Assembly: GCA_028564705.1 (NCBI GenBank)
Contig: JAPXFQ010001502.1
Coordinates: 310,001-374,000, forward strand
Direction: 5' to 3'
Origin: Apricaphanius iberus
Lineage: Eukaryota > Chordata > Actinopteri > Cyprinodontiformes > Aphaniidae
DNA length: 64,000 nt
A model generated the notes under the pieces. The model was not told where the DNA came from. It searched no databases and was given only the letters and a program-made list of their open reading frames with translations. The position numbers and the translations under genes are program-made. Position 1 is the first letter of the stretch, and the number at the start of each line of letters is the position of its first letter. This document shows, piece by piece, positions 1-10,330 of this stretch.

Positions 1-330
1 AACTTTTAGACCTGTTTGATGTTGCAACACACCTGAATCAAATAGTTAGGTCATCAACAGTACCCTATACAACCTAACTACTTGCTGAGGAGGCGATTTA
101 ACCATTTGATTCAGGTGTGTTGGACCAGGAGCTTATCAAAAAGTTGAAGGACCTTCAACCACCCCTGTAGGAGAAGTTCATTCAAATACGACTTGAAAAA
201 TGGCATAAAATTGACCATTTGATTAAAAATGGACGACATCCTTTTGGGTTTGGACCATGGCTCCAAGATACTTTTTTCTAGGTTCTGTGACACTACATGT
301 GTGTGCCAAATTGGGCCACACCCACCCACA
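1..330. repeat. Repeat-like stretch with a perfect 19-bp inverted repeat
   Basis: Positions 25-43 and 104-122 are perfect inverted copies of each other (CAACACACCTGAATCAAAT and its complement), 60 bp apart. The wording resembles dispersed fish repeats. No credible coding frame is seen; the short open frames here lack any recognisable domain. The element's boundaries are not clear and it may start left of the window. Confidence 0.5.
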
Positions 331-878
331 ATTTAAATAAATGTACTTTATGGGTGGGACTAATAACCATCCTGTGTAATCTGGTGAAGATCAAATCATT
401 TTTGCAACAAATAAAGCCAAACCTATGGTCATGACATGATGCCTGACTTCTCCATGCCACCACAGCCACAGCTTCTTTTCAAAAACTCAGTACGGATGTA
501 ACTGATAGGGTCACGGGGGAAAAATATAAATCTTTCAAAGTAAAACATTACACTTCCTGTTTTGGAGGGGCGTGGCTTTGGTGATGTCATGGGCTTTGTC
601 AGCAACCTAATGATGATCCAAAACAAAGTTCAATGACTTTGTGAGTGTCTGCCTTGGAGATACTGTATGAACATTTTTTTATTCCAACAACTTGCACAAA
701 AATTTAATTATTCTTGATAACTCTAGATACCCCATGCCCGAAGGCCATCCTGATCAATTTTGAAGATGATACCTACAAATCTCTAGGAGTTCATCAAAGT
801 TCGACATGTGTGAAATTTGAAAAATTACCCTTTGACCCAAAATGGTTGACTTCCTGTTTGACTTGAAATACAAGTGTT

Positions 879-1576
879 TCTCAATGTCACGGTGCCTCGC
901 CTACCTAGGCAATGCCTCGGTAGGCGAGACACCTTGCTTATGAGGACACCGTCCTTCCTTGGTCAAAGAAAACTTAGAAAACGTGAGACTTACCTCACAT
1001 GACTGCGCCTGCCGGCTTACACACTCTATTTACGTCCCGCCTGTCGTAGTAGTATAGCTGTGTATTAATGTTCCGTCTGCCACAGAACTGGAAATGCATA
1101 ATGAGCATTTAACTTTTTTTTTACTGTACATGTCGGGTAAAACACATGTGTAAGCAGTTAGTAACTGGTAGCCACCAAAGCTGCAACTACTAATCAACTA
1201 ACCAACCTTGTACCGTATAACTACTTTGGATCTAAAAAATATATATAATAATAACAATTAAAAAAATAAAACAAACATTTTAAATATAAGCCTGATAGCT
1301 AAAATTAGTTGACTTACATTTAAACTGGAAATTTACCCCCGAAGTAGCTGCTGCCAACACCTACCGCGTTGAATTCTGGGACATTTTTGACAGAGAGAAG
1401 GCATCAAGGCACCTCACATGTATCCTTGGTCAGTTAGCTAAACGGCTAACAAACGGAGGACAGATTCCTCAGTAGCACATGAACATTGGAACACACCTTG
1501 GCGGTTCCTGATGGCATATCTCCTAGGCAACCGGGGTGGGACCAACGCATCAAGGCGAGGTTCCTGGACATTGAGA
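879..1576. mobile_element. Non-autonomous DNA transposon-like element with terminal inverted repeats
   Basis: The left end (879-901, starting TCTCAATGTC) and the reverse complement of the right end (1554-1576) match at 19 of 23 positions. No transposase frame is present inside. Positions 891-933 are a near-perfect palindrome (arms CTCGCCTACC and GGTAGGCGAG, 896-905 and 919-928). The element lies in the part of copy A that copy B lacks, so it inserted after the duplication or was lost from B. No clear target-site duplication was seen, so the superfamily is unassigned. Confidence 0.5.
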
Positions 1577-1589
1577 CATTTTTTATAAT

Positions 1590-3098
1590 TTATATTTTAT
1601 TGAAATTTTCTTTTATTTTAATATGACCATAAGGTAAAAAAACAAAAAAAATAAAGGAAACAATCAAAGTGTCACAAAAGTCATACACAATACACAATGG
1701 AGTGTGAAACACAAAACTCCCTCTGCCCTTCCTCTCCGCCCTCCCTCCACCCCTCCCTCCCTTTCCTCCCCCCCACTCATACACTCAGTACACACTATTT
1801 CAGGCAGAGCAGGCAATGCAAACACCCCACACAATACAAACGCATTGTGCAGAGTGTATCACCGCCCACTGCACAACATATGTCGTATGGCAACGATGAC
1901 AACAATTGACATTTCCCCCATCATTACCACCACTGTGAACACAATAGATGTTAGAAAAGAAAAATTGTAATTGATGCTGCAAAAACATAAACAAAAATGA
2001 ATAATATAAAATAATATAAAAACACAACATACACAAACAAAGGAAAAATAAATAAATAATAATAATAAAAAAATAGACTGGAACATTTGACTCATAACCC
2101 CTGCTTCAGACAAGCGCATCGAGAAAACAAAAAACAAAAAAAACAACAACAGCGATTACCTCAGAACATCACATTTGCAGATAAGATTGTATCGGTGTCT
2201 ATATTTGTCAAAACATATCTTGTTTTTCATTCATCTCAAAAGTTATTTTTTCTAAAGGGATAACCGAAGATATCTGAGCTAACCACATGTCCATTGTGGG
2301 TACTAGAGAAGATGACCATTTTAAAAGAACACATTTTCTTGCCAATGACAAGAGAACGATTAACAAAGACTCATTAGCCCTGTCAAAAAGGTGATCGGGG
2401 CATAGATTTAACAGATATAATGATGGTGACATAAAAATTAGATTTTTTTGATCTTCTGTATTACATGATGTACATCTTTCCAAAATCGGTTGATATATTC
2501 ACAATCCCAGAACAGATGCATCAAAGTGCCTTTTTTTTTTTTTACATTTATAGCAAAGGTTGGAATAGTCAGGGGACATTTTCGGGAGACGTACAGGTGT
2601 ATAATAACATTTATGAATCAGTTTAAAATGTTGTTCTTGAATTGATAACGAGGTGCATTTTGGGAATGTTTTCTTACAAACTTCAGACCACTCTTTTAGA
2701 AAAAAATGTTATCCCCAAATCACGTTCCCATGACTGCTTTAGTGAGTCAAAATCATTAGATATTTGTTCTGACAAAATGGCTTAAAATTCTTTCCCTTTA
2801 ATGATCTAGCTGAGATCATTACGTATTCCAACTTGGACAAATGTAGTCCAAGCTTTTCTTTCTTTAACAAAGAGTTTATATAATTTCGAATTTGGAGGTA
2901 CTTTTGAAAATCTCTAGTTGAGTTTATTCCTCAATTGTTCAAAAGATTTTATGATATTTGAAAACAGGCTCGCAAAATTAGTGATGCCATTTGATACCCA
3001 ATATGAAAGACCAATATTTACTGTTTGCTCAGAGATATCAGGATTTGAACATAGGGGGTATTGTAGAGAGTCTTTTTATTGTTTTTTTTTTTTTTTTG
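1590..3098 (-). mobile_element. L1-like LINE 3' fragment (end of ORF2 plus 3' UTR), degraded
   Basis: On the minus strand a frame from about 2700 down to 2450 reads like the C-terminal end of an L1 ORF2 protein. It includes KMSPDYSNLCYKCK, then GTLMHLFWDCEYINRFW, matching the L1 pattern of Trp-rich, Cys-containing motifs. Downstream frames contain stops. The 3' part (about 1590-2160) is AT-rich with a strong G-rich polypurine tract on the minus strand (complement of 1738-1774), which fits an L1 3' UTR. It lacks the endonuclease and reverse-transcriptase core, so it is a 5'-truncated dead copy. It sits in the insertion that splits duplication copy A. Confidence 0.75.
1719..1777 (-). other. G-rich polypurine tract, potential G-quadruplex (minus strand)
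   Basis: The plus strand shows runs of CCC separated by one or two bases (for example CCCTCCCTCCACCCC). Read on the minus strand this gives more than four runs of three or more G with short loops. It lies in the presumed 3' UTR of the L1-like fragment, where mammalian L1 elements also have G-rich tracts. Confidence 0.55.
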
Positions 3099-3584
3099 TA
3101 CTGGAAAGATCCAGCTGTGTACTAAATTTCAAGTGCCTATATTAAAACCATATGGGAAAGGTTAACTTTAGGAGTGGCTTTAGTTATTCGGCATTTAGAT
3201 ACAAAAATGTATTGCACACGTGACGTATGTGCAAAGTTTAATGTTTTTAAAAATATATATATGTTAAGTCCTCAAAAAAGTCACTTCATTTCGGGTGAGA
3301 AACGTAAACAGCAAAGAAACAATAGGCCTTCGCAGCTTTTACGTAAACCAACGAAAATGATGGTTCAGAAATCATTTTATTTCCTTAGGACTTACTTCAA
3401 CACTTTTAACAGTTTAAAACTAACATTTGTTTGATTTATTTTCAGACATGAAACAAAAAAAAACTTGTAAGCTAGAGCAGCTTAATTGATTTCCAACCAC
3501 TGACAATTTAACCAGAATTTAATTCAATACGTTTAAATATAACAAACTCAGAATCTCGACAGCAGCAAAATAATACTGGTAACT

Positions 3585-3952
3585 AGTACAGATTCCACAT
3601 TATCACCTTTTTTTAAGCTGATACGATAGCAATTATTTGATTTGAGTGCTTGCTGTTTCAAAGTACCAATACTTCTACATCACAAAAAAAAATGACATGA
3701 ACTGGAAGACAGGTTTTATTTTATTTTCTGCTTGTTAAGACAAATGCAGGTGAATTAGATTTAAAAAAAACAACATATTAATTAAAATAAACACAAAACT
3801 AAAATTTCAAGAGAGAAAAATTATGTAAAATTATTGCAGATTTTCCATATTTTAAGTATCGCTTAATGCAACCAGTTAACTAACCAATACTGAAACAAAT
3901 ACATTAGAATGGTATCTGCCCCAATGCCAGTATCAGTATCGGTGCATCCCTA
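3585..3952. mobile_element. hAT-like MITE family M3, copy in duplication A
   Basis: The element ends in '...AGTATCGGTGCATCCCTA' at 3952, a typical end of fish hAT-related repeats. The same sequence occurs in copy B (11304-13379, interrupted), in inverted orientation at about 33464-33807 with the matching end GTATCGTTGCATCCCTA, and as a partial copy near 52083-52190. No coding capacity is seen. Because A and B share it at the same place, it was present before the local duplication. Confidence 0.6.
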
Positions 3953-4608
3953 CTGGTAACCTTACTTGTTAAAGATTAAATGGTTTTAAAATACTTGAAA
4001 TGACATGGATCCAATGAAAAACAATACATTTTATCATACTATAATGATGATGTCTCTTTTCACAAAAAGAAATTGAATAATTTTACATTATAACACATCT
4101 ATGAACAAATTACATGAAAAATCATAAAAGATAAAGATGAAGCAGATCTAACCTATCGAATGAAAGATAAAATCTATATATCTATTTCCCTATTCAAGAC
4201 AGTTTCTTCAGTTTTTACTATAAGTATTTAAACTATATTCAACGTTTCCAAAGTTCACACAGTTACCAATTCATCAGTGATTAAACTTTCAGTTTTAAAC
4301 ACCATTTGCTAGACTTTTACTTTTTTTCCCCCCTGTGAGTGAAATGGATATTGGGAAGGTACTTCAAGAAAGCCATTAAAAGTATGTGAAAGGTCAGATT
4401 TTAGGTGTTGACGGCCACTAAATAAAGGAGATCAGAATCAAAACATGTCAATGTCATTCTTAGATATATACTTTTTCTACTGTCTCTCGTATGTTCTTTA
4501 CTACAATCCTGAAAGTTACTAAGAGTAAAAAATAACAGAAAAAACCCTAACTACACCATGTGTCGTTGTCTTACAAATATAAACAGCCAAACTCACTATG
4601 TTACAGGT

Positions 4609-6213
4609 CTATTCAGGTAGTTTAAATTCTGCAGAATCTCCTTCATCAAAAAGCCGGACACCAGCATGTAGAGGCTGAGTGAATGTGGTCTGGACTCTAT
4701 GGAGGAGAGTCATGGTTTCAGAGACGCTGTAGAAAGACAGAATACCTGCTCTGTGATCCAGGTACACCCCTACTCTGGAGGAAACTGGGCCTGATAGTGG
4801 ACTTTTCACTCTGTTGTGCAAAGACGAATAACCGTTTGTGTTACAACGTAACACCCAGGATTTGTCATTAAATCCAAAAACGCATTCATCCGAAGTTCCA
4901 TCTCTGCTGATGTTCCTGTAGACAACAGCAACATGAATTGCTTCTCCTTTCCACTCCACCTCCCAGTAACAACGTCCAGTCAGACTCTGGATGCTCAGGA
5001 CCTGATCATAAAACGTAAATCTGTCCAGATGATTGGGATAAGACTGAGGTTTCTTCATAAAAGTCACCTTTCTGTCCTCCTCAGACAGTAAAAACTGGGT
5101 ATGCGCTGTGTTTGGGTCCAGAGTGATTTTCCGTGAATATTTGATGAATTCATCTCGAGTCTTTGGCTGAGGTTCTGACAGCAGAACATCCAGCTCAGTG
5201 ACCATCAGTGAGATGTTTGTCCATGAGCCTCTCAGGATGTCCTGTAGTTTATCTCTGAGCTCTGACACAGCTGCTGTCACATCATCAAAGTATCTCTGAG
5301 GACGAATCTTGATGCTGGATGAGTGTGTAGGCTCACTGAGTGCTGACAGTGAGGGGTAGTTTTGGAGAAACTGGTTGTGATCCTCTGTGTTTGAGAGCTG
5401 TTCCAGCTCAGCGTCTTTCTTCTTCAGCTCAGTGATCTCCTTCTCCAGCTTCTCCTGAAGCTCTTCGACTCGACTCACTTCAGTTTCCTGCTGGCATCTG
5501 ATCTGCTGCTTCAAATCAGAGCTTCTTTTCTGGAGGAGACTGATCAGCTCAGTGAAGATCTTCTCACTGTCCTCCACTGCTTTATCAGCAGAGACATTGA
5601 TGGCCTCCACCTCCTGTTGAAGCAGCTTCACATCTTTCTCTTGGTCCTGGATTCTCTGCTGGATTTGTTGTCGACTCACCTGGAGCTTCTTCTGCTTCTC
5701 AGCTCTTTCTGCTGCAGCCGATGCTTTTTGGAATTCACTAATTAAGATCTTCATCATCTCATCCTGACGAGAACAGAGGCTGTCCTGGAGCATCTTGGAT
5801 GGTTTAAAAAGCTGATGTTTCTGCAGCGCAGGGACATGATAGTGATACTGGACATGATTCTCACAGTAGGAAACGAAACAGACCAGACAGGACTTGACAG
5901 CTTTCATCTTCCTCCCAGTGCAGACATCACAGGCCACATCTTCAGGTCCAGCATAGCAGTGATCAGCTGGAGCAGCTTGGAGTCTAGACTTCTTCAGATC
6001 CTCAACTAACTCTGCTAACATGATGTTTTTAACCAGAACAGGCTTCAGTCTGGAGGTCCGTCTGCACTGAGGACAGCTGTGGATTCTCCTCTGATCTTCT
6101 CTATCCCAGAAACATTTAATACAGTGCATACAGTAGCTGTGTCCACAGGGAATAGTCACCGGATCCTTCAGCAGCTCCAAACAGATGGAACAGGAATATT
6201 TAGCTGAATCCAT
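4609..6213 (-). CDS. TRIM-A: RING / B-box1 / coiled-coil / PRY-SPRY protein (TRIM16/TRIM25-like fish TRIM)
   Basis: Intronless gene of 534 residues. The start chosen is the ATG at 6213 (MDSAKYSC), because the frame upstream has only a GTG. The RING finger is at residues 8-50 (C8, C11, C23, H25, C28, C31, C47, C50), the signature of an E3 ubiquitin ligase. B-box 1 covers about 95-132 (CDVC...CLVC...CENH). A long coiled coil runs from about 170 to 290 and a PRY-SPRY domain from about 355 to the end (ITLDPNTA, GRCYWEVEW). Fish TRIMs of this form are generally cytosolic ligases, many of them virus- or interferon-induced; that role is inferred. The second B-box present in TRIM-C is missing: only 12 residues join MMKI to ERAEKQKK, against about 28 in TRIM-C. 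The last ~460 bp nearly match TRIM-B. An ISRE-like site lies 54-65 bp upstream. Orthology to a named TRIM cannot be settled here. Confidence 0.9.
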   Translation of the reverse strand: MDSAKYSCSICLELLKDPVTIPCGHSYCMHCIKCFWDREDQRRIHSCPQCRRTSRLKPVLVKNIMLAELVEDLKKSRLQAAPADHCYAGPEDVACDVCTGRKMKAVKSCLVCFVSYCENHVQYHYHVPALQKHQLFKPSKMLQDSLCSRQDEMMKILISEFQKASAAAERAEKQKKLQVSRQQIQQRIQDQEKDVKLLQQEVEAINVSADKAVEDSEKIFTELISLLQKRSSDLKQQIRCQQETEVSRVEELQEKLEKEITELKKKDAELEQLSNTEDHNQFLQNYPSLSALSEPTHSSSIKIRPQRYFDDVTAAVSELRDKLQDILRGSWTNISLMVTELDVLLSEPQPKTRDEFIKYSRKITLDPNTAHTQFLLSEEDRKVTFMKKPQSYPNHLDRFTFYDQVLSIQSLTGRCYWEVEWKGEAIHVAVVYRNISRDGTSDECVFGFNDKSWVLRCNTNGYSSLHNRVKSPLSGPVSSRVGVYLDHRAGILSFYSVSETMTLLHRVQTTFTQPLHAGVRLFDEGDSAEFKLPE

Positions 6214-6266
6214 TTGATTTCCTGGGTGCTCCACTTCAGCTCTGGCCAGCAGTGAGAATCTCCTAA

Positions 6267-6278
6267 AGTTTCATTTCC
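6267..6278 (-). promoter_or_regulatory. ISRE/IRF-like element upstream of TRIM-A
   Basis: On the minus strand the sequence is GGAAATGAAACT, one mismatch from the ISRE core GAAANNGAAACT, starting 54 bp upstream of the TRIM-A ATG. Interferon control of the gene is an inference from this match and the family. No comparable match was seen in the 200 bp upstream of TRIM-C. Confidence 0.4.
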
Positions 6279-7225
6279 CTCAAAGAAAGAAATGCGTCAC
6301 TCTGGATGCCAATCCCAGTTTTTTTTTTTTTTCCATTTACAATATGATCCGCAGCAGGTTGACTTGTCGGCTCTTGTCCTCTGCAGCACAGTTATCCTAC
6401 CAAACGCTGTCAGGTTTGTAAAATAGTAATATCCAGGAAATGTTCTGAGAGAACTGAACGGTAATGGACAGATGGGAGGGACTTTACTGGATGTTTGATT
6501 TTAGTAGAAGCTGTTTGCTATTCCAGCTCACCTTTATTCAGTAGTGGCTAGGTAATGTGTAACTAATATTAAAGTGATTATGCAATGAGACATAAAATTC
6601 AGCTCAGCCAGAAACTAAAGAACCATAAACTAACAGGGCAATATAGTCATTGAAAATATAGCTTAATGTAGTTATTAGTTTCCCCAAATAAATATTTGAT
6701 GTATATTCAGTAAGTTTTAGTTTTTAGAAGATTATTACTTTTTTTTCAAAGTCAAGTCATTTCACAATGACTCTTAAAGTAATACTAACATTTTCTCCTT
6801 TTCATAAAGTTGGAAGCTTTTTTTTTACATCATTTTTCTCTAATATCAATATCCTGTGGATATTCCTCTTTATTTTGCAACGTAGAAATAGAAAAGTTTT
6901 TTGTTTTATTAATTACAACAGATTTGGTTTTATGTTTTCTTTTGTAAAATTCATGTAACATGTGAGACTCCTCGTGAGCTTATTTAGCTGGACTAAAAGC
7001 AGCAGTGAGTTTTTAGAATGTAAAGGTTGGAGACTTCTGGTCTAAACAGGTAACATGCAGTAGTTTCTGTCACAGATCTTGATCCACATCCATTCATCTC
7101 GCACATTGTATTTTAATGCCACCTAGACTACATTTAATTCAAATCAATTCATGTTATTTATATAGCGCCAATTCACAGGCACTAAACATGAAAATAATTT
7201 CAATTAAATCGTCATTACATTCAAT
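6279..7225. other. Gene-free stretch upstream of TRIM-A
   Basis: AT-rich DNA with poly-T runs (6319-6332 and others). No coding frame with a recognisable domain is present. It presumably contains the TRIM-A promoter and 5' UTR. I see no clear TATA box or intron boundary. Confidence 0.5.
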
Positions 7226-7228
7226 CCG

Positions 7229-8240
7229 TTTAAAGGGGTCTATATCAGGCAAAAATCAAGTTTTGGAGTTTTCTGGTAATGAATTTTGTCATAAAAAAAA
7301 AACACCATAGTGGTCTTTGGCTTAATTAACGCATGTCTGAGTAATCCTCCTGAATCCTGCTTTCTGAGCAGCTGCACCGCCCTCTCCTGGAAAACGATTG
7401 AGTGGTAACATGGTGACATACAGTATTTTATGTCACTATGTTACCACTAGGAAGTGCTAGAGGTGTCTGCACCCCTGCAGACAGAGCAGCCTACCTCTGG
7501 TAGAGTTGCAAACACACCGCCCCCCTTCACAAAACTCATAGCTGCCCTGCTTTTAGCAGCTGAAAACATTTTTTTTTTTTTTTTTTTTTACTTTCTAAAA
7601 TGTCTCTGTGAAAATGCCTGTTTGGCTGCATGACTTAAAGGACTTTATTCTACATTCCTAAAGAACAACAGCTGGATCATTTCCAACAAAAAAGACGCCT
7701 GATGGACAGATAAGTAAGTAGCTACTTGCTAATGTGTGTTAGCCATTTATCAAGCTGTTTATGTGATCTTATACCAGCATTGTGTGGTTAATTATTTCAT
7801 CTGTAGCATCTCAGAATGTTCAGATGTTTTTTATATACTGGGATGGAAAGATTGCTTGCTGTCTTGGTTTGGGCTTTTTGTAAACACTAGAGATTTAGCA
7901 ACTGAAATAAGCTTTATTGACTCAGTTTTTTCAATAATAAAAAAAATGTCTGAGTCCTTAATATAACAGAGTTTCATTGTGGTACTTTGTGCTTTTCAAA
8001 TTCACTGTCAGGATACTGTTTGAGATGAAGCTTAGCACTGTTTTTCTCAGTCTTACCTGCTGGATCTGCACGAGAGGAGCAGAGCGGGGAATGGGGTGGT
8101 GGGGGGTGCAGGAGGCGGCATTACAGAGAAACCAGCCTTTTTATTAAGTGGTCCAACATTAACTACAAATTTAAAAAAAAAGTTAACATATACATGTCTA
8201 TCACAGAAGTTGAAAGTTGTAAAATAGCATGATATAGTGG
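7229..8240 (-). mobile_element. MITE family M2, copy 1
   Basis: The ends are inverted: TTTAAAGGGGTCTATATCAG at the left (7229) and GCATGATATAGTGGCTCT at the right (about 8227-8244). The interior matches, in opposite orientation, the M2 copy at 12334-13048, for example the stretch around 'GCATGTCTGAGTAATCCTCC' (7332 here). It is about 1 kb long and has an internal poly-T run (7569-7589). No transposase is encoded. Confidence 0.6.
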
Positions 8241-8335
8241 CTCTCAAGTCTCACGCAATGAGTGTGAGACAAACGCATTTCACCAACTTCCCACGCTCAC
8301 ACGCCACACATGCCATTTCTCACACTGATAAATTA

Positions 8336-9083
8336 TTAACCCTCTAGGCACCACGGTCGAGTGTTCACTGAATAAAATGGCCGATTGTGTGAAAAAGGGT
8401 GTCATATTTCATTCAAACTCCACTCCACTGGTTGGTAGTCACGTAACATCACTGAGTAGAAAAAAAAGTAATCCTTCTATACAAAATGTGTGCCCTTGAG
8501 CGCATTTCCTGCATAGCGGATTTAGTGTGCGTCTGAGCTGTTTTTAGTCAGAGTGTTAGTGTAAACATCACAAGTATTTACATTATATTATTGTGTAATG
8601 GCATCAGCAAAGTTCACCAGCAACTTTACCGACAACAAAGTGTTGGATTTTCTATTTGCTGACCCTGATTCTGAACGGGAATATCTGCCTTCAGAGCATG
8701 ACGGTGATTCATTTAGTGATCACGCTTTAGATGCGCCTCAGCTTGCAGCTGGACAAAGGGAGAGTTTAGCCTAAGCACAAACTCCTTTGCCCAATGTAGA
8801 TGGTGGGGACAATGTTTCACGGGGTCGGGGTGTTCATCCGAAAGTTAGCAGGCTTGTTAGTGGTGTGGGAAATGAGGCTGGAAATTACGCGGGGGTCCAG
8901 TCTTTTTTACCGCGCTCGCCAGCTCGCTTCTTCGTCTTCTGATCGTGCGCCTCCCCGCAATCGTGGCGACAGAAACGTGGTGGAGCAGCTGTCTAAGGTC
9001 AGTGGAGATGTCAGACGAGGTCATTTTTGTGGAACTTATAGCCAAATTTATGGTTATGGTATGATGCCAGACTTCTCTATTGC
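8336..9083 (+). mobile_element. Possible piggyBac-like transposon remnant
   Basis: The left boundary reads TTAACCCTCTAGGCACC at 8336, which fits the TTAA target and CCC-starting ends of piggyBac elements. An ATG at 8598 opens a 58-codon frame (MASAKFTSN...) rich in Asp, Ser and Glu, as in the N-terminal region of piggyBac transposases. It then meets a TAA at 8772. The same frame continues for about 50 codons before another stop near 8941. No DDD catalytic domain or right end was found. Beyond about 9040 the sequence resembles copy A near 420. Confidence 0.35.
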
Positions 9084-9498
9084 GGATTTTAGGTAAAATG
9101 CATCTGCTTTTGGCAGTCAATGAGATAAATAATTTATGAAAAATTATTCATATTTTGGACAACCACCTGGATTACCAGGAACTATTTTAATAGCCAACAT
9201 CTATATCACTCTCATAACCTGAAGGAGGGAATTATTTACCGTCTATTGATCATGAAAACTTGTCATATGTGTGTGGAACAAGAATGACAACAGTTACTTT
9301 CCAAAATACAGTAGATTATTTACAAAAGAAGGAAAAGAAACATCCAATCACTCAAGAAAAATAACTAACACACTACTGATCAAAATAAATGACTAACTAA
9401 AAATAGAAGAAATAAATGCATAAAAATGCAATAAAAATAGAATACATGAATTCTGATTTATGCTTTGAATAAATATTAAGGTGTGGAAGTGTGAATAA
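9084..9498. other. Gene-free AT-rich stretch
   Basis: No reading frame, RNA gene or repeat family was recognised here. Confidence 0.5.
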
Positions 9499-9499
9499 A

Positions 9500-9800
9500 A
9501 ATGGTAAATGGCCTGCATTTGTATAGCGCTTTACTCAGTCCCTACAGACCCCAAAGCGCTTTACACTATATTCAGTCATCCACCCATTCACGCACACATT
9601 CACACACTGATGATGGCAAGCTACATTGTAGCCACAGCTGCCCTGGGGCGCACTGACAGAGGCTGCCGGACACTGGCGCCACCGGGCCCTCCAACCACCA
9701 ACCACTTGCCCAAGGACACAACGACTGAGACCGTCAGAGCTTGAACCGGCAACCTTCCGATTACAAGGCGACCACCCAACTCCTGAGCCACAGTCGCCCC
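9500..9800 (-). repeat. tRNA-derived SINE-like repeat
   Basis: On the minus strand the head (from 9799) reads GGGGCGACTGTGGCTCAGG and carries a GGTTCAAGC box near 9741-9749, resembling the A and B boxes of a tRNA-type RNA polymerase III promoter. The tail ends in a phrase complementary to ATGGTAAATGGCCTGCATT (9500). A truncated relative lies at 57822-57921, so the sequence is dispersed. Confidence 0.6.
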
Positions 9801-10330
9801 TAATAAGTTAATAAGCTAATAATTGAAAGGATAAACTTTAACCTGAGCCTATAGCTCCACAACAAGGCAAAAAAGACCAAAGCAACATTTTTCAAACATT
9901 TTGATGTGTGTGTTTGGGGGTAATCATTTTAGTAACTGTTTGGTTATTACAGAGATGCGGGTTTCGTCCCGTTCAGTTTTACATTCTATCTCCTTTAGCG
10001 TAAGTAGATTTCCTATAAAATAAGAGTCGTCAATTGACTTTGCAGCAGTGATATTTTACCATACAATAGCAACCGGAAATAGAATGTTTTCAATGACAGT
10101 GACGCGTTGCTCAATTTCACAATGCTTCTTAAAAAAAAGAAAAGCACAAAACAAACAAACAAAAAAAAATATATATATATATAAATATGTGTGTGTGTTT
10201 TGTGTTTTATTGACAGTATATGCCATATTCTGCAACACATTTATTTATACAGCAGATGGCAGTATTTTTAACCATTTAATTTATGCCTCGAGTAGTGAGC
10301 CATTTAGTGAAGCAAGGTGTTGGAAAGCCC
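9801..10330. other. Gene-free stretch with simple repeats
   Basis: Contains an A-rich and AAAC run followed by alternating AT (10169-10183) and GT-rich sequence. The small open frames across it come from low-complexity sequence. Confidence 0.5.

Larger units (their letters stand above)
420..4608. repeat. Local duplication, copy A (3' flank of TRIM-A)
   Basis: Stretches at about 420-880 and 3099-4608 align with copy B at about 10330-10810 and 10811-13981 in the same order and orientation. Shared phrases include the one around 'GGAGTTCATCAAAG' (785 and 10709) and the 'TAGGCCTT' block (3323 and 11039). About 2.2 kb at 880-3098 has no counterpart in copy B and consists of later insertions. The duplication continues into the 3' end of the TRIM genes. 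By-eye identity outside the TRIM end is roughly 80-85%. Confidence 0.7.

Noticed and set aside
1697..2149. Proline/Ser-rich and Phe/Cys-rich frames near 1.7-2.1 kb
   Set aside because: They come from a C-rich tract and AT-rich low-complexity sequence of the L1-like 3' UTR.
6213..6234. Longer TRIM-A start seven codons upstream
   Set aside because: The codon at 6234-6232 is GTG, not ATG. The first ATG in frame is at 6213 and directly precedes the RING finger.
9660..9800. Functional tRNA gene
   Set aside because: Only A- and B-box-like words are present and no cloverleaf can be formed; the sequence recurs at 57822, so it is a SINE-like repeat.
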